From Mycolicibacterium sp. P9-22 (lineage in GTDB: Bacteria > Actinomycetota > Actinomycetes > Mycobacteriales > Mycobacteriaceae), in NCBI RefSeq assembly GCF_008329585.1, contig NZ_NPKP01000002.1:558001-622000 (forward strand): a DNA stretch of 64,000 nt. The letters are read 5' to 3'. Made by a program: the position numbers and the translations under genes. The notes below the pieces were generated by a model. It searched no databases. It worked only from the letters and a program-made list of their open reading frames with translations, and was not told the DNA's origin. Shown in pieces: positions 49,437 through 58,489 of the stretch. Numbering within the stretch: the stretch's first letter is position 1; each line of letters opens with the position of its first letter.

Positions 49437-51539
49437 CTACTGCCCGGTGGCCTTCGCGATGATCTCCTTCGAGACGTTCGCCGGAACTTCAGCGTACGAA
49501 TCGAACACCATGGAGTAGTTGGCCCGGCCCTGGGTCTTCGACCGAAGGTCGCCGACGTAGCCGAACATCTCCGACAGCGGAACCTGCGCCTTGACGACGC
49601 GCGCACCGCTGCGCTCCTCCATGGCCTGGATCTGACCACGGCGGGAGTTCAGGTCGCCGATCACATCGCCCATGTAATCCTCGGGCGTGGTGACCTCGAC
49701 GGCCATGATCGGTTCCAGGATCGCCGGCTGAGCTGCCTGAGCAGCCTTCTTCAGCGCCTGGGAACCGGCCACCTTGAAGGCCATTTCCGACGAGTCGACG
49801 TCGTGGTAGGCGCCGTCGAGCAGCGTGACCTTCACGTTCACCAGCGGGTAACCGGCAAGCACGCCGTAACGCATGGCGTCCTGCGCACCGGCATCCACCG
49901 ACGGGATGTACTCGCGAGGGATACGGCCACCGGTGACCTTGTTCTCGAACTCGTAGGTCGCACCGTCCTCGCCGCTGAACGGCTCCAGGCTGATGATGAC
50001 CTTCGCGAACTGGCCGGAGCCACCCGTCTGCTTCTTGTGGGTGTACTCGACCTTTTCGACGGTCCGCCGGATGGTCTCGCGGTAGGCCACCTGGGGCTTA
50101 CCGACATTGGCCTCGACCTTGAACTCGCGACGCATGCGGTCCACGAGGATGTCCAGGTGCAGCTCGCCCATGCCGCCGATGACGGTCTGGCCGGTCTCGT
50201 CGTCCTGATGGACCTTGAAGGTCGGGTCCTCTTCGGCGAGCTTCTGGATGGCGGTGCCCAGTTTCTCCTGGTCACTCTTGGTCTTGGGCTCGATGGCGAC
50301 CTCGATGACCGGATCCGGGAAGGTCATCGACTCGAGCACGATCTGGTTGTTCGGATCGCTCAAGGTGTCACCGGTGGTGGTGTCCTTGAGGCCGATGACC
50401 GCGTAGATGTGGCCCGCGCTGGCGGTCTCGACCGGGTTCTCCTTGTTGGAGTGCATCTGGAACAGCTTGCCCAGGCGCTCCTTCTTGCCCTTGGTCGAGT
50501 TGATGACCTGAGCACCGGAGTCGACCTTGCCCGAGTACACCCGGACGTAGGTCAGCTTGCCGAAGAACGGGTGGGTCGCGACCTTGAACGCCAGTCCGGA
50601 GAAGGGCTCATCCGCCGAAGGCTTACGAGAGATGATCTCGTCTTCCTTGTTCGGCGGGTGACCTTCGGCTGCCGCGACGTCCAGCGGGGTCGGCAGGTAG
50701 TCGATGACGGCGTCGAGCATGGGCTGCACGCCCTTGTTCTTGAACGCGCTACCGCACAGCACCGGGTACGCCGCGGACGAGACGGTCAGCTTGCGCAGAC
50801 CGGCCTTGATCTCGTCGATCGTGAGATCTTCGCCGCCCAGGTACTTCTCCATGAGGTCGTCGTCGGTCTCGGCGACGGCCTCGATCATCGCGGTGCGGTA
50901 CTCGTTGGCCTTGTCCTGCAGGTCCGCCGGGATGTCGATGGTCTCGTAGGTTTCGCCCAGCTTGGTCTCGCCGCGCCACACCTTGGCCTTCATCTCGACC
51001 AGGTCGACGATGCCCTCGAAGTCACCTTCGGAGCCGATCGGCAGCTGGATCGGGATGACGTTGGCACCGAGGCGGTCCTTCATCGTCTGCACCGAGAAGT
51101 AGAAGTCGGCGCCCAGCTTGTCCATCTTGTTGACGAAGCAGATGCGCGGCACGTCGTACTTGTCGGCCTGGCGCCACACCTGCTCGGACTGCGGCTCCAC
51201 GCCTTCCTTGCCGTCGAAGACGGCAACGGCGCCGTCGAGCACGCGCAGCGAGCGCTCCACCTCGACGGTGAAGTCGACGTGGCCCGGGGTGTCGATGATG
51301 TTGATCTGGTTGTCGTTCCAGAAGCAGGTGGTGGCGGCCGAGGTGATGGTGATACCCCGCTCCTGCTCCTGCTCCATCCAGTCCATCGTGGCGGCGCCGT
51401 CGTGCACCTCACCGATCTTGTACGAGATACCGGTGTAGAAGAGGATGCGCTCGGTCGTCGTCGTCTTGCCGGCGTCGATGTGCGCCATGATGCCGATGTT
51501 GCGGACCTTCGTGAGGTCGGTCAGCACGTCCTGTGCCAC
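49437..51539 (-). CDS. fusA: Elongation factor G
   Basis: A 700-residue translocase GTPase. G1 [12 protein letters not shown], switch [10 protein letters not shown] and G4 NKMDK are present, followed by the five-domain EF-G layout with the domain IV loop [19 protein letters not shown]. Sixty-four bases separate it from rpsG. Confidence 0.98.
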   Translation of the reverse strand: MAQDVLTDLTKVRNIGIMAHIDAGKTTTTERILFYTGISYKIGEVHDGAATMDWMEQEQERGITITSAATTCFWNDNQINIIDTPGHVDFTVEVERSLRVLDGAVAVFDGKEGVEPQSEQVWRQADKYDVPRICFVNKMDKLGADFYFSVQTMKDRLGANVIPIQLPIGSEGDFEGIVDLVEMKAKVWRGETKLGETYETIDIPADLQDKANEYRTAMIEAVAETDDDLMEKYLGGEDLTIDEIKAGLRKLTVSSAAYPVLCGSAFKNKGVQPMLDAVIDYLPTPLDVAAAEGHPPNKEDEIISRKPSADEPFSGLAFKVATHPFFGKLTYVRVYSGKVDSGAQVINSTKGKKERLGKLFQMHSNKENPVETASAGHIYAVIGLKDTTTGDTLSDPNNQIVLESMTFPDPVIEVAIEPKTKSDQEKLGTAIQKLAEEDPTFKVHQDDETGQTVIGGMGELHLDILVDRMRREFKVEANVGKPQVAYRETIRRTVEKVEYTHKKQTGGSGQFAKVIISLEPFSGEDGATYEFENKVTGGRIPREYIPSVDAGAQDAMRYGVLAGYPLVNVKVTLLDGAYHDVDSSEMAFKVAGSQALKKAAQAAQPAILEPIMAVEVTTPEDYMGDVIGDLNSRRGQIQAMEERSGARVVKAQVPLSEMFGYVGDLRSKTQGRANYSMVFDSYAEVPANVSKEIIAKATGQ

Positions 51540-51603
51540 GGCTAGATTCCCACTCTTTCGCTTGCTTGATTGCTGTCCGGTGTGAAGCCCCGAAGGGCCG
51601 TCA

Positions 51604-52074
51604 TCACCAGCGGTAGTGCGCGAATGCCCGGTTTGCTTCGGCCATCTTGTGCGTGTCTTCGCGACGCTTCACAGCGGCGCCGAGACCATTGCTGGCGTCG
51701 AGGATCTCGTTGGCGAGACGCTCGACCATGGTCTTCTCGCGGCGGGCCTTGGAGAAGCTGACCAGCCAGCGCAGTGCCAGGGTGGTCGACCGCTCGGGAC
51801 GGACCTCCACCGGCACCTGGTAGGTGGCGCCACCGACGCGGCGGCTGCGCACCTCGAGGGCGGGCTTGACGTTGTCCAGCGCGCGCTTGAGGGTGACGAC
51901 GGGGTCGGTGCCGGTCTTGTCACGGGCCTGCTCAAGGGCGCCGTAGACGATGCGCTCGGCCAGTGACTTCTTGCCGTCCAGCAGCACCTTGTTGACCAGC
52001 TGGGTGACCAGCTGCGACCCGTAGACGGGGTCGTTGACCAACGGGCGCTTCGGCGCGGGACCCTTGCGCGGCAT
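51604..52074 (-). CDS. rpsG: 30S ribosomal protein S7
   Basis: A 156-residue uS7 protein that organises the 30S head. It begins [20 protein letters not shown] and contains [32 protein letters not shown]. Its start overlaps the rpsL stop by one base. Confidence 0.98.
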   Translation of the reverse strand: MPRKGPAPKRPLVNDPVYGSQLVTQLVNKVLLDGKKSLAERIVYGALEQARDKTGTDPVVTLKRALDNVKPALEVRSRRVGGATYQVPVEVRPERSTTLALRWLVSFSKARREKTMVERLANEILDASNGLGAAVKRREDTHKMAEANRAFAHYRW

Positions 52075-52448
52075 TAGCTCTTCTCCTTCTTCGCGCCGTA
52101 ACGGCTGCGTGCCTGCTTGCGGTTCTTGACACCCTGGGTGTCCAGCGAGCCGCGGATGATCTTGTAGCGCACACCGGGAAGGTCCTTCACACGACCGCCG
52201 CGCACCAGCACCATCGAGTGCTCCTGCAGGTTGTGGCCTTCGCCCGGGATGTAGGCGGTGACCTCAACCCCGGTGGTCAGCTTCACGCGAGCGACCTTCC
52301 GAAGCGCCGAGTTCGGCTTCTTCGGGGTGGTGGTGTACACGCGAGTGCACACGCCGCGGCGCTGCGGGCTGCCCTTGAGGGCCGCGGTCTTCACCTTCGC
52401 GACCTTGTCGCGGCGACCCTTGCGGACCAGCTGGTTGATGGTTGGCAT
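52074..52448 (-). CDS. rpsL: 30S ribosomal protein S12
   Basis: A 124-residue uS12 protein at the decoding centre, first gene of the str operon. The two streptomycin-determining positions read Lys43 (in [12 protein letters not shown]) and Lys88 (in [11 protein letters not shown]), the wild-type sensitive state. Confidence 0.98.
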   Translation of the reverse strand: MPTINQLVRKGRRDKVAKVKTAALKGSPQRRGVCTRVYTTTPKKPNSALRKVARVKLTTGVEVTAYIPGEGHNLQEHSMVLVRGGRVKDLPGVRYKIIRGSLDTQGVKNRKQARSRYGAKKEKS

Positions 52449-52801
52449 GTACCGGCTTTCTGTGTTGCTACTTCTACTTCTGGTGGCTCGGTGCTACTTC
52501 GGTCGAACTTTTAAGTCTCTGTACTGCTGTTTTCGCCTGATCGCTTACCCCGCGACCGGGCGTGTCGCACGCGCCCGGCACCGAAACTTCCGATGCATTC
52601 GGGGACACGAAGACACACGAATTCGCCCAGCCTGCAGGCGTACGGTCCGCTTTTTACAGCCGCATACGCCCCTGACAGCCAGGCACGAGGCTCCACAATA
52701 CCAGGGGTGGGCGTGCCGAACCAAACCCGTCTGCGAGGCCCTTATCGCAGGTCAGACGCCACAGCCGCGCTGGGGCGCATACCAACAGGGTACAGACGGG
52801 G
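52449..52801. promoter_or_regulatory. Leader region of the str operon
   Basis: This 353-base gap between rpsL and the TetR gene (both minus strand) has no supported gene. It holds the candidate promoter at 52695-52724 and then a leader of about 240 bases, long enough for regulation, although I recognise no known RNA element. Confidence 0.5.
52695..52724 (-). promoter_or_regulatory. Candidate str operon promoter
   Basis: On the minus strand TTGGTT (52724-52719) and TATTGT (52700-52695) are separated by 18 bases, a reasonable fit to a housekeeping sigma-A promoter. Transcription would start near 52688. Confidence 0.4.
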
Positions 52802-53368
52802 CTACCTGCGCTCCATGCCGACCGCCAACCGCAGCACCATGTCGGTGAACACCGCGTCGGTGTCGACGTCGTCCATGACCCCGGTCATTTCCAGCAGAAC
52901 GAAGCCGTGCAGTGCGGACCAGAACTCCAGGGCCGCATAGAACGCGTTATCGCCGACCAGTCCGTAGGAGGCCAGCGCGGCCAGTACCGGGCCGGCCGCC
53001 TCCCGCGCCGCCGCCGTGTACTCGGGGTCGTCCCCGCCCAAGGGCATCCGGGTGAACGCCGAGTACCGGCCCGGGTGGTGGTGGGCGTAGCTGCGGTAGG
53101 CGCTGGCCATGGTGACCACGGCGTCGTCGCGGGTCCGCCCGTCGCCCACCGCGTTCAACATGCCGATGATGTCCCGGATGACCCGCATACGCACTGTTCG
53201 GCGCAGGTCTTCCAGACTCTGGACGTGGTTGTAGAGCGACGGGCCCTTGGTGCCCAGTTGGGTGGCCAGCGCGTTGATGGTGAGCGCGTCCCAACCCTCG
53301 CGATCGAGGAAGGCCAGCGCGGCGTTCACGATTGCGTCGCGGCTCAGTTTGGTCGCCCGCGCTGCCAT
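52802..53368 (-). CDS. TetR-family regulator with WHG-type C-terminal domain
   Basis: A 188-residue repressor. The HTH is SRDAIVNAALAFLDREGWDALTINALATQLGTKGPSLYNHV. The C-terminal segment FWSALHGFVLLEM is the WHG-type signature of this TetR branch. The ATG at 53368 has a GGAGGGTGGG site; the longer frame to 53473 adds an unlikely N-terminus. It occupies the place of Rv0681 upstream of rpsL. Targets unknown. Confidence 0.88.
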   Translation of the reverse strand: MAARATKLSRDAIVNAALAFLDREGWDALTINALATQLGTKGPSLYNHVQSLEDLRRTVRMRVIRDIIGMLNAVGDGRTRDDAVVTMASAYRSYAHHHPGRYSAFTRMPLGGDDPEYTAAAREAAGPVLAALASYGLVGDNAFYAALEFWSALHGFVLLEMTGVMDDVDTDAVFTDMVLRLAVGMERR

Positions 53369-53421
53369 TCGCCCACCCTCCGGTTCGTCGAGATCCCCCG
53401 AAGCCGGGTTGACTAATGACT

Positions 53422-53958
53422 CTAGTTCACCCGGTCCTGGCTGAGTTTGGCCAGTTCGTCGGTGATGCCGCACAGCGCGGGCAGGGTGGCCGGATTCATC
53501 GTCTGGATCGACCAGGTGATGAGGTCGTTTCCTTTCGCCACGTAGATGCTGCAGGCGTTCTTGTCATAGGCCTTGAAACCCTTGTTGCCGTCCATCGAGA
53601 TCTCGGTGAGGGTGCGGCCGGCCTTCTTCTCCAGTTCACGCTCGACCTCCATATCGCTGCCCCGGTACCACCAGGTCGATATGCCCATGCCCGCACCGAA
53701 AGTGCCGATCACGGTGTTCTCCTGCCAGAAACACCCGGTGTCGTTGACGAGGACCTTGGTGAACATCGCGGCACCGGCGACCCTGGCGATATCGGCGTCG
53801 GTGATGCCGTGGCAATCCTCGCCCTCGAAGCCACCACCGGCGCGCTGCTGTCCGGTGGCGGGGGCCGCCCGCTCGGCCTCTTCGGTGCCGCAACCGGTCA
53901 GCACAGGCAACACGGCCATCATCGCGGCGAATGCGGTGACCAGCACGGGACGGCGCAT
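53422..53958 (-). CDS. DUF3558-type lipoprotein
   Basis: A 178-residue lipoprotein with lipobox VLTGC (Cys23). After a short linker, the mature part has paired cysteines (EDCHGITD, NDTGCFWQ, ACSIYV, LCGITDELA), as in mycobacterial DUF3558 proteins. One base separates it from the related gene upstream, so the two are an operon and probably arose by duplication. Role in the envelope unknown. Confidence 0.8.
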   Translation of the reverse strand: MRRPVLVTAFAAMMAVLPVLTGCGTEEAERAAPATGQQRAGGGFEGEDCHGITDADIARVAGAAMFTKVLVNDTGCFWQENTVIGTFGAGMGISTWWYRGSDMEVERELEKKAGRTLTEISMDGNKGFKAYDKNACSIYVAKGNDLITWSIQTMNPATLPALCGITDELAKLSQDRVN

Positions 53959-53959
53959 G

Positions 53960-54502
53960 TCACATATCCGATTTCAGCGTCGCCGACAGCAGTTTCTGGG
54001 CGTCCGGGCAGGCGTCGGCACCGGAGGTGTCGCGTACCTGGACCCACCACGTCAGCACTCCGCCGCCGGCGGACGCGGTGGCAGCGCAGCCCGAACCCGT
54101 GGTGTCGCGGCGGGCCAGGAACGCGGTTCGGCGCTCGATCACGGTGTCGCTGACCTCGGCGCCGCGGTCCACCGCGAGCGCCCGCTCGCGGTCGAGGTCG
54201 CCGGTGTCGAACCAGGCAAAGGTCGCGTCGAGCATGTCGCCGTCGCGCATCAGCACGTACTGGCAGACCGCGCCGCTGTAGGGCCGGGTCACGTCATCGG
54301 CGGCGAGCACGGACTGAACCGAACTGTCGGTCAGCAATCCGCAGCGATTGTCGGCGTAGCCATAGCTGCGCTCGGCATCGGCATCCGCGGACAGCGCCGG
54401 CTGGGCCATCCCGTCGACCTGCTGCACACAGCCCGCAGCGGCCATGACGCTCGCTGCCACGGCAAAGGTCCGGAGAATCGTCCGGAAACCACGCCCATAC
54501 AT
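53960..54502 (-). CDS. DUF3558-type lipoprotein, paralogue
   Basis: A 180-residue lipoprotein with lipobox AAAGC. The pattern DNRCGLLTDSSVQSVL, AVCQYVLM, SGCAATAS and ADACPDAQKLL parallels the gene at 53422. The ATG at 54502 starts a good signal peptide (GRGFRTILRTFAVAASVMA); the 75 codons upstream lack lipoprotein features and overlap the divergent promoter region. Confidence 0.78.
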   Translation of the reverse strand: MYGRGFRTILRTFAVAASVMAAAGCVQQVDGMAQPALSADADAERSYGYADNRCGLLTDSSVQSVLAADDVTRPYSGAVCQYVLMRDGDMLDATFAWFDTGDLDRERALAVDRGAEVSDTVIERRTAFLARRDTTGSGCAATASAGGGVLTWWVQVRDTSGADACPDAQKLLSATLKSDM

Positions 54503-54602
54503 CGGTGCATACGCTACCCAGCGGCAACGCGGTAGGCGACCGGACGGGAAACCCGGCCAACCGACGCCACCGCGGCGGCCCGGCACCGTACTCTGTTGAC
54601 CC

Positions 54603-54992
54603 ATGGCGACCCTGAGTGTGAAAAGTCGGAGCCGGTCCATCGCGGCGGGCGCGCTGGTCACCCCGCTGCTGCTGGCCGGTCTGGCCGCACCGTCGGCGCA
54701 GGCGAAGAACGGCGACACGCACATCACCGGTCAGGGCATCGTGCAGACCATCGACTGCAACAACGCCACACTGCTCGTCAACGGAACCAGCAACACCATC
54801 AACGCCAAGGGCACCTGCTGGGCGGTGACGCTGCAGGGGTCGTCGAACATCGTGATTGCCGACAACATCATCAACGACGTCACCGTGTACGGGTACGACC
54901 AAACGGTGATCTATCACAACGGTGCGCCCGCGGTGATCGACCGCGGCCGAGAGCTCGGCATGACCAACCGCGTCAACTGGGCACCGGCCTGA
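54603..54992 (+). CDS. DUF3060 secreted protein
   Basis: A 129-residue protein with a signal peptide cleaved near PSAQA-KNG. The mature part is a run of short beta-helix-like turns (LLVNGTSNTINAKGTCWAVTLQGSSNIVIADNI) with two cysteines, which defines DUF3060. It shares its layout with the lipoprotein at 55702 and lies four bases before the dipeptidase gene. Confidence 0.85.
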   Translation: MATLSVKSRSRSIAAGALVTPLLLAGLAAPSAQAKNGDTHITGQGIVQTIDCNNATLLVNGTSNTINAKGTCWAVTLQGSSNIVIADNIINDVTVYGYDQTVIYHNGAPAVIDRGRELGMTNRVNWAPA

Positions 54993-54996
54993 CCCA

Positions 54997-55668
54997 GTGC
55001 GCCGGCTCATCGCACTGTTCGCCCTGCTGGGCGGAATAGGCGGCGCGGCAATGACTCCCGAGGTGGTCACGGTGGCGAACAGCGAGCCGTCGATCGCCCC
55101 GGTTTCGGCGGCAGCCCGGGCGGTGGGTTTCATCGACGTCCGCACCGCGGTGCCCGACGCCGTCATCGACCTGCGCTACGCCACCGCCGACAACTTCGTC
55201 GGGACACCGCTGTATCCGCCCGGGGCCCGCTGCCTGGTCCACGAATCGCTGGCTTCCGGGCTGGTGACGGCCGCGGCCCAATTGCGCGCCCGGGGTCTGC
55301 GGCTGGTGTTCTGGGACTGCTATCGGCCCCACGACGTGCAGGTCCGGATGTTCGAAGTGGTGTCCAACCCGGCCTGGGTGGCGCAACCGGGCCCGTATTC
55401 CAAGAGCCACGAATCGGGGCGGTCGGTGGATGTCACCACCGCCGGTGCGACCAGCCTCTCGGAGATGGGCACCAATTTCGACGATTTCACCGCCGCCTCA
55501 CACGCCTATGCCACCGACGGGGTGAGCGCCGCCGCACAGTACAACCGGGCCGTGCTGCGTGAGGCGATGGCGGCCGGCGGACTGACCGTCTATTCGGGCG
55601 AATGGTGGCATTTCGACGCCCCGGGTGCCGGTGAGCGGCGACCCATCATCAACGTTCCGCTCACCTAG
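54997..55668 (+). CDS. D-Ala-D-Ala dipeptidase-like peptidase (VanX family, M15D)
   Basis: A 223-residue secreted zinc peptidase starting at GTG. After a short signal sequence, the zinc site is SHESGRSVDV (SxHxxGxxxD) and EWWHF supplies the catalytic Glu and third ligand. WDCYRPHDVQ is the conserved VanX arginine region. The enzyme would cleave D-Ala-D-Ala or related dipeptides in the wall. It sits between two DUF3060 genes on the same strand. Confidence 0.9.
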   Translation: MRRLIALFALLGGIGGAAMTPEVVTVANSEPSIAPVSAAARAVGFIDVRTAVPDAVIDLRYATADNFVGTPLYPPGARCLVHESLASGLVTAAAQLRARGLRLVFWDCYRPHDVQVRMFEVVSNPAWVAQPGPYSKSHESGRSVDVTTAGATSLSEMGTNFDDFTAASHAYATDGVSAAAQYNRAVLREAMAAGGLTVYSGEWWHFDAPGAGERRPIINVPLT

Positions 55669-55701
55669 GCTGGGAACCGACCGGCTACGAATCGAGGAAG
55701 C

Positions 55702-56100
55702 ATGCGCACTCATATCGCAGGAACCATCGCCGCCGTGGCGCTCACGCTCGGTCTGGCCGGATGCGGATCGAGTGGGGATTCCGGCGCACCGACCGTCACC
55801 GCGGGAACCTCGGGCGCACAGGTCGAGATCGGCAACACCATCAACTACGGGTCGTTCGGCACCACCGCCGATATCGACTGCGCGCAGGGCAAGGCGATCA
55901 ACCTGGGCGGATCCAACAACACACTCACCATCAAGGGCACCTGCTCGAGCGTCAACATCGGTGGTGCCGACAACAAGGTGACGCTCGACAACGTCGAGAC
56001 CGAGATCAGCGTGGTCGGCATCGACAACACCGTGGTCTACAAGGCCGGAGACCCGAAGATCGAGGATCTCGGCAGCGGCAACAAGGTCAGCAAGGGCTAG
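55702..56100 (+). CDS. DUF3060 lipoprotein
   Basis: A 132-residue lipoprotein with lipobox GLAGC. The mature region (INLGGSNNTLTIKGTCSSVNIGGADNKVTLDNVETEISVVGIDNTVVYKAG) repeats the DUF3060 pattern of the protein at 54603. Its stop TAG lies in CTAG, which also provides the stop of the minus-strand gene at 56097, so the two converging genes overlap by four bases. Confidence 0.85.
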   Translation: MRTHIAGTIAAVALTLGLAGCGSSGDSGAPTVTAGTSGAQVEIGNTINYGSFGTTADIDCAQGKAINLGGSNNTLTIKGTCSSVNIGGADNKVTLDNVETEISVVGIDNTVVYKAGDPKIEDLGSGNKVSKG

Positions 56101-56864
56101 CTGCCGGCCCCGTGCCGTCCGGCCCCGTCGGCGAAGCGTTTTGCCCCGGCCAGCAGCTCGCCCGCCGACTTCTCCAGGCTGCCGAATTCGAAATCAATTG
56201 CCGCCTCCTCGGTTTCGCCCCACTGGTGCAGTGCGGAGAGCCGGTCGGCGCGCAGACACGCCTGCGGTAGCGCGGCCAGCTGGGCGGCCAGCTCCTCGGC
56301 GGCCGAACGGGCCTGCCCCTTGGGTACCACCCGGTTGGCCAGTCCGATCTGCATGGCCTCCTGTGCCCCGACGGCCCGGCCGGTGAGAATCAGATCCATC
56401 GCCCGGCTGTGCCCGATCAGGCGCGGCAGCCGCACCGTGCCGCCGTCGATCAGCGGCACACCCCAGCGCCGGCAGAACACCCCGAATTCGGCATCCTCCT
56501 CGACCACCCGCAGGTCACACCACAACGCGAGTTCCAAGCCCCCGGCGACGGCGTACCCACTGACCGCGGCGATCACGGGTTTGGACAAGATCATCCGGGA
56601 CGGCCCCATCGGTCCTGGGCCGGTGGGCTGCACCTGATTACCCTCCGCGGTGCCCATCGCCTTGAGATCGGCTCCGGCGCAGAAGGTTCCGTTGTCGCCC
56701 CACAGCACCGCGACGGATGCGCTGTCGTCGTTGTCGAACTCGTCGAAGGCCGCGTACAACTCGGCGGCGGCCGGTCCATTCACCGCGTTGCGCGCCTCCG
56801 GCCGGTTCATGATGACCGTCGTCACCGCTCCGTCCCGTTCGATACGGACTCCGTCGTCGCTCAC
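56097..56864 (-). CDS. echA5: Enoyl-CoA hydratase/isomerase, EchA5-like
   Basis: A 255-residue crotonase. The acyl-CoA oxyanion-hole segments are NGTFCAGADLKAM and VSGYAVAGGLELAL; one catalytic glutamate is in VVEEDAEFGVF. GTG at 56864 overlaps the stop of the PaaX gene by four bases (GTGA). The longer frame upstream runs through that gene. Order and size match Rv0675 as I remember it. Confidence 0.87.
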   Translation of the reverse strand: MSDDGVRIERDGAVTTVIMNRPEARNAVNGPAAAELYAAFDEFDNDDSASVAVLWGDNGTFCAGADLKAMGTAEGNQVQPTGPGPMGPSRMILSKPVIAAVSGYAVAGGLELALWCDLRVVEEDAEFGVFCRRWGVPLIDGGTVRLPRLIGHSRAMDLILTGRAVGAQEAMQIGLANRVVPKGQARSAAEELAAQLAALPQACLRADRLSALHQWGETEEAAIDFEFGSLEKSAGELLAGAKRFADGAGRHGAGS

Positions 56865-57574
56865 ACTGCCTCCACTCGGTTGTCGCGCCGCGCGACCAGT
56901 TCGGCGGCGAAATCCCGGTAGGCCGCCCGAAGCCGTTCGCCGGGCCAGCCCCCGGGCAACAGTTCGGCCGGTAGCACCGGATCGGTCAACAGGTGACGCA
57001 CGATGGCGGCGGCCACGACGAAGCGTCCGGGCACATCGGTGGCTTCGGCCATCTCGGCAATCAACCGGTCGCCCTCGCGGGCCCAGGCCGCCAGGTCCCA
57101 CAGCTGGCCCACCAGACCGGCGGGATCGTCATCACGACTGTGCAGAACACGCACCTTGGCCGCGACATCGTCGGGCAGTGCCACCCCGAGATTGTCCGGG
57201 CGTAACCATGCCCCTTCGCGAAGCTCGCCGAACCGGCTCTGCAGCAAGGTGTTCCGCAGCTCGGCACGGGTGCGCGCGTCGGCTCCGACGCTGGTGATAA
57301 GCAGCGTCGTCCAGGTGCCGTCCCAGGGTTGTTCCGGCGGTTCGATGGCGCCGTCCTGGCGGCGCTGCCGGGTGAGCAACCGGTCCGAGAGCCGGTAGCC
57401 GTCCGCCGACCGCACCAGGTCCCCCGCACCCACCATGCGCGTCAGCGCCACCCGCAGCGTCGACTCCCGGATGCCGAAATCCGCTGTCAACAGCACGAGT
57501 TCGGCAGCCGAGGCCCAGGCCGGGTGCGCACCGAGCAGGACGCTCAGCACCACCGAACGGGCGGTCAGTCGCAC
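56861..57574 (-). CDS. PaaX-family transcriptional regulator
   Basis: A 237-residue protein. The N-terminal winged helix is LVLLTADFGIRESTLRVALTRMVGAGDLVRS, and the middle WDGTWTTLLI and the C-terminal FVVAAAIVRHLLTDPVLPAELLPGGWPGERLRAAY match PaaX, a repressor relieved by an aryl-CoA. It lies between two crotonase genes and probably controls the operon. Confidence 0.87.
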   Translation of the reverse strand: MRLTARSVVLSVLLGAHPAWASAAELVLLTADFGIRESTLRVALTRMVGAGDLVRSADGYRLSDRLLTRQRRQDGAIEPPEQPWDGTWTTLLITSVGADARTRAELRNTLLQSRFGELREGAWLRPDNLGVALPDDVAAKVRVLHSRDDDPAGLVGQLWDLAAWAREGDRLIAEMAEATDVPGRFVVAAAIVRHLLTDPVLPAELLPGGWPGERLRAAYRDFAAELVARRDNRVEAV

Positions 57575-57577
57575 CGG

Positions 57578-58489
57578 TCAGACCCCGGAGGCGCGGCGGC
57601 CGTAGTCGCCCAGCGGCTCGTCGCGGTGCCGGACCGCCTCCCGGAAACCGTGTTCGCGGGCATCGGCGACGAACGCGTGCCCCTCGGGCGTGTGCCGGGC
57701 GATACCGTCGAACACGGTGCTGACCATCCGGCTGGTGGCGACGCCCTGTTGCAGCAGCGCGGTGTTGCAGGCCAGCTTGGCCATGATGAGCTGGTTCACC
57801 GGCATGGCGGCGATTCGTGCGACCAGTCGTTCGGTGCGTTCATCCAGGTCCTGTGGTTCGGGAGCTTCCACCGCCAGACCCCATTCCGCGGCCTGGGCTC
57901 CGGTGAGGCAATCGCCGGTCAGCAGCAGCCTTTTCGCGCGCTGGTCCCCCAGCCGGTGGGCCCACAACCCCGCCGCCGGGACACCCCACACCCGCATCGG
58001 CGGGTACCCGATCTTGGCGTCGGATGCGGTGATGACCTGATCGGCGTGCAGGGCGATATCGGTGCCGCCGGCGATGCAGTAGCCGTGGATCTTGACCACG
58101 GTGGGTTTGTCACAGTGCATCAGGCTGGCGAAGCCGCGCACGAACCGGCTCATCATCTGGTAGTCGATCATCGGATCCCACGGCCGGTCGGGCAGGTGGT
58201 TGACTGCCTGGGTCCGTCCGTCGAGCACGGTGTCGCGGCGATCCGCACCGGCCGAGCTGCTGCCGTCGGCGTACGCCCCGAGGTCGAATCCCGCGCAGAA
58301 GCCTTCTCCGGCACCGGATATCAGGATGACGTGCACGCCCGGGTCCAGATCGGCGCGTTCGACCAACTCCGCCAGTTCGACGGGGGTGTCGGCGATGATC
58401 GCGTTGCCCTTGTCGGGGCGGTTGAAGGTGATCCGGGCGATGCGACCGGTCACCTCATAGGTCATGGTCTTCAGGGTGTCGATGCTCAT
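57578..58489 (-). CDS. echA4: Enoyl-CoA hydratase/isomerase, EchA4-like
   Basis: A 303-residue crotonase, longer than usual. The CoA-binding segments are GAGEGFCAGFDLGAY and IHGYCIAGGTDIALHADQVI. The ATG at 58489 overlaps the fadE8 stop (ATGA). A long frame further upstream is the antisense-rich GC frame of fadE8 and is not used. Likely orthologue of Rv0673. Confidence 0.88.
   Translation of the reverse strand: MSIDTLKTMTYEVTGRIARITFNRPDKGNAIIADTPVELAELVERADLDPGVHVILISGAGEGFCAGFDLGAYADGSSSAGADRRDTVLDGRTQAVNHLPDRPWDPMIDYQMMSRFVRGFASLMHCDKPTVVKIHGYCIAGGTDIALHADQVITASDAKIGYPPMRVWGVPAAGLWAHRLGDQRAKRLLLTGDCLTGAQAAEWGLAVEAPEPQDLDERTERLVARIAAMPVNQLIMAKLACNTALLQQGVATSRMVSTVFDGIARHTPEGHAFVADAREHGFREAVRHRDEPLGDYGRRASGV

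Noticed and set aside
49413-51545. A 710-residue plus-strand ORF antisense to fusA
   Set aside because: It mirrors the fusA codons; fusA itself is unmistakable.
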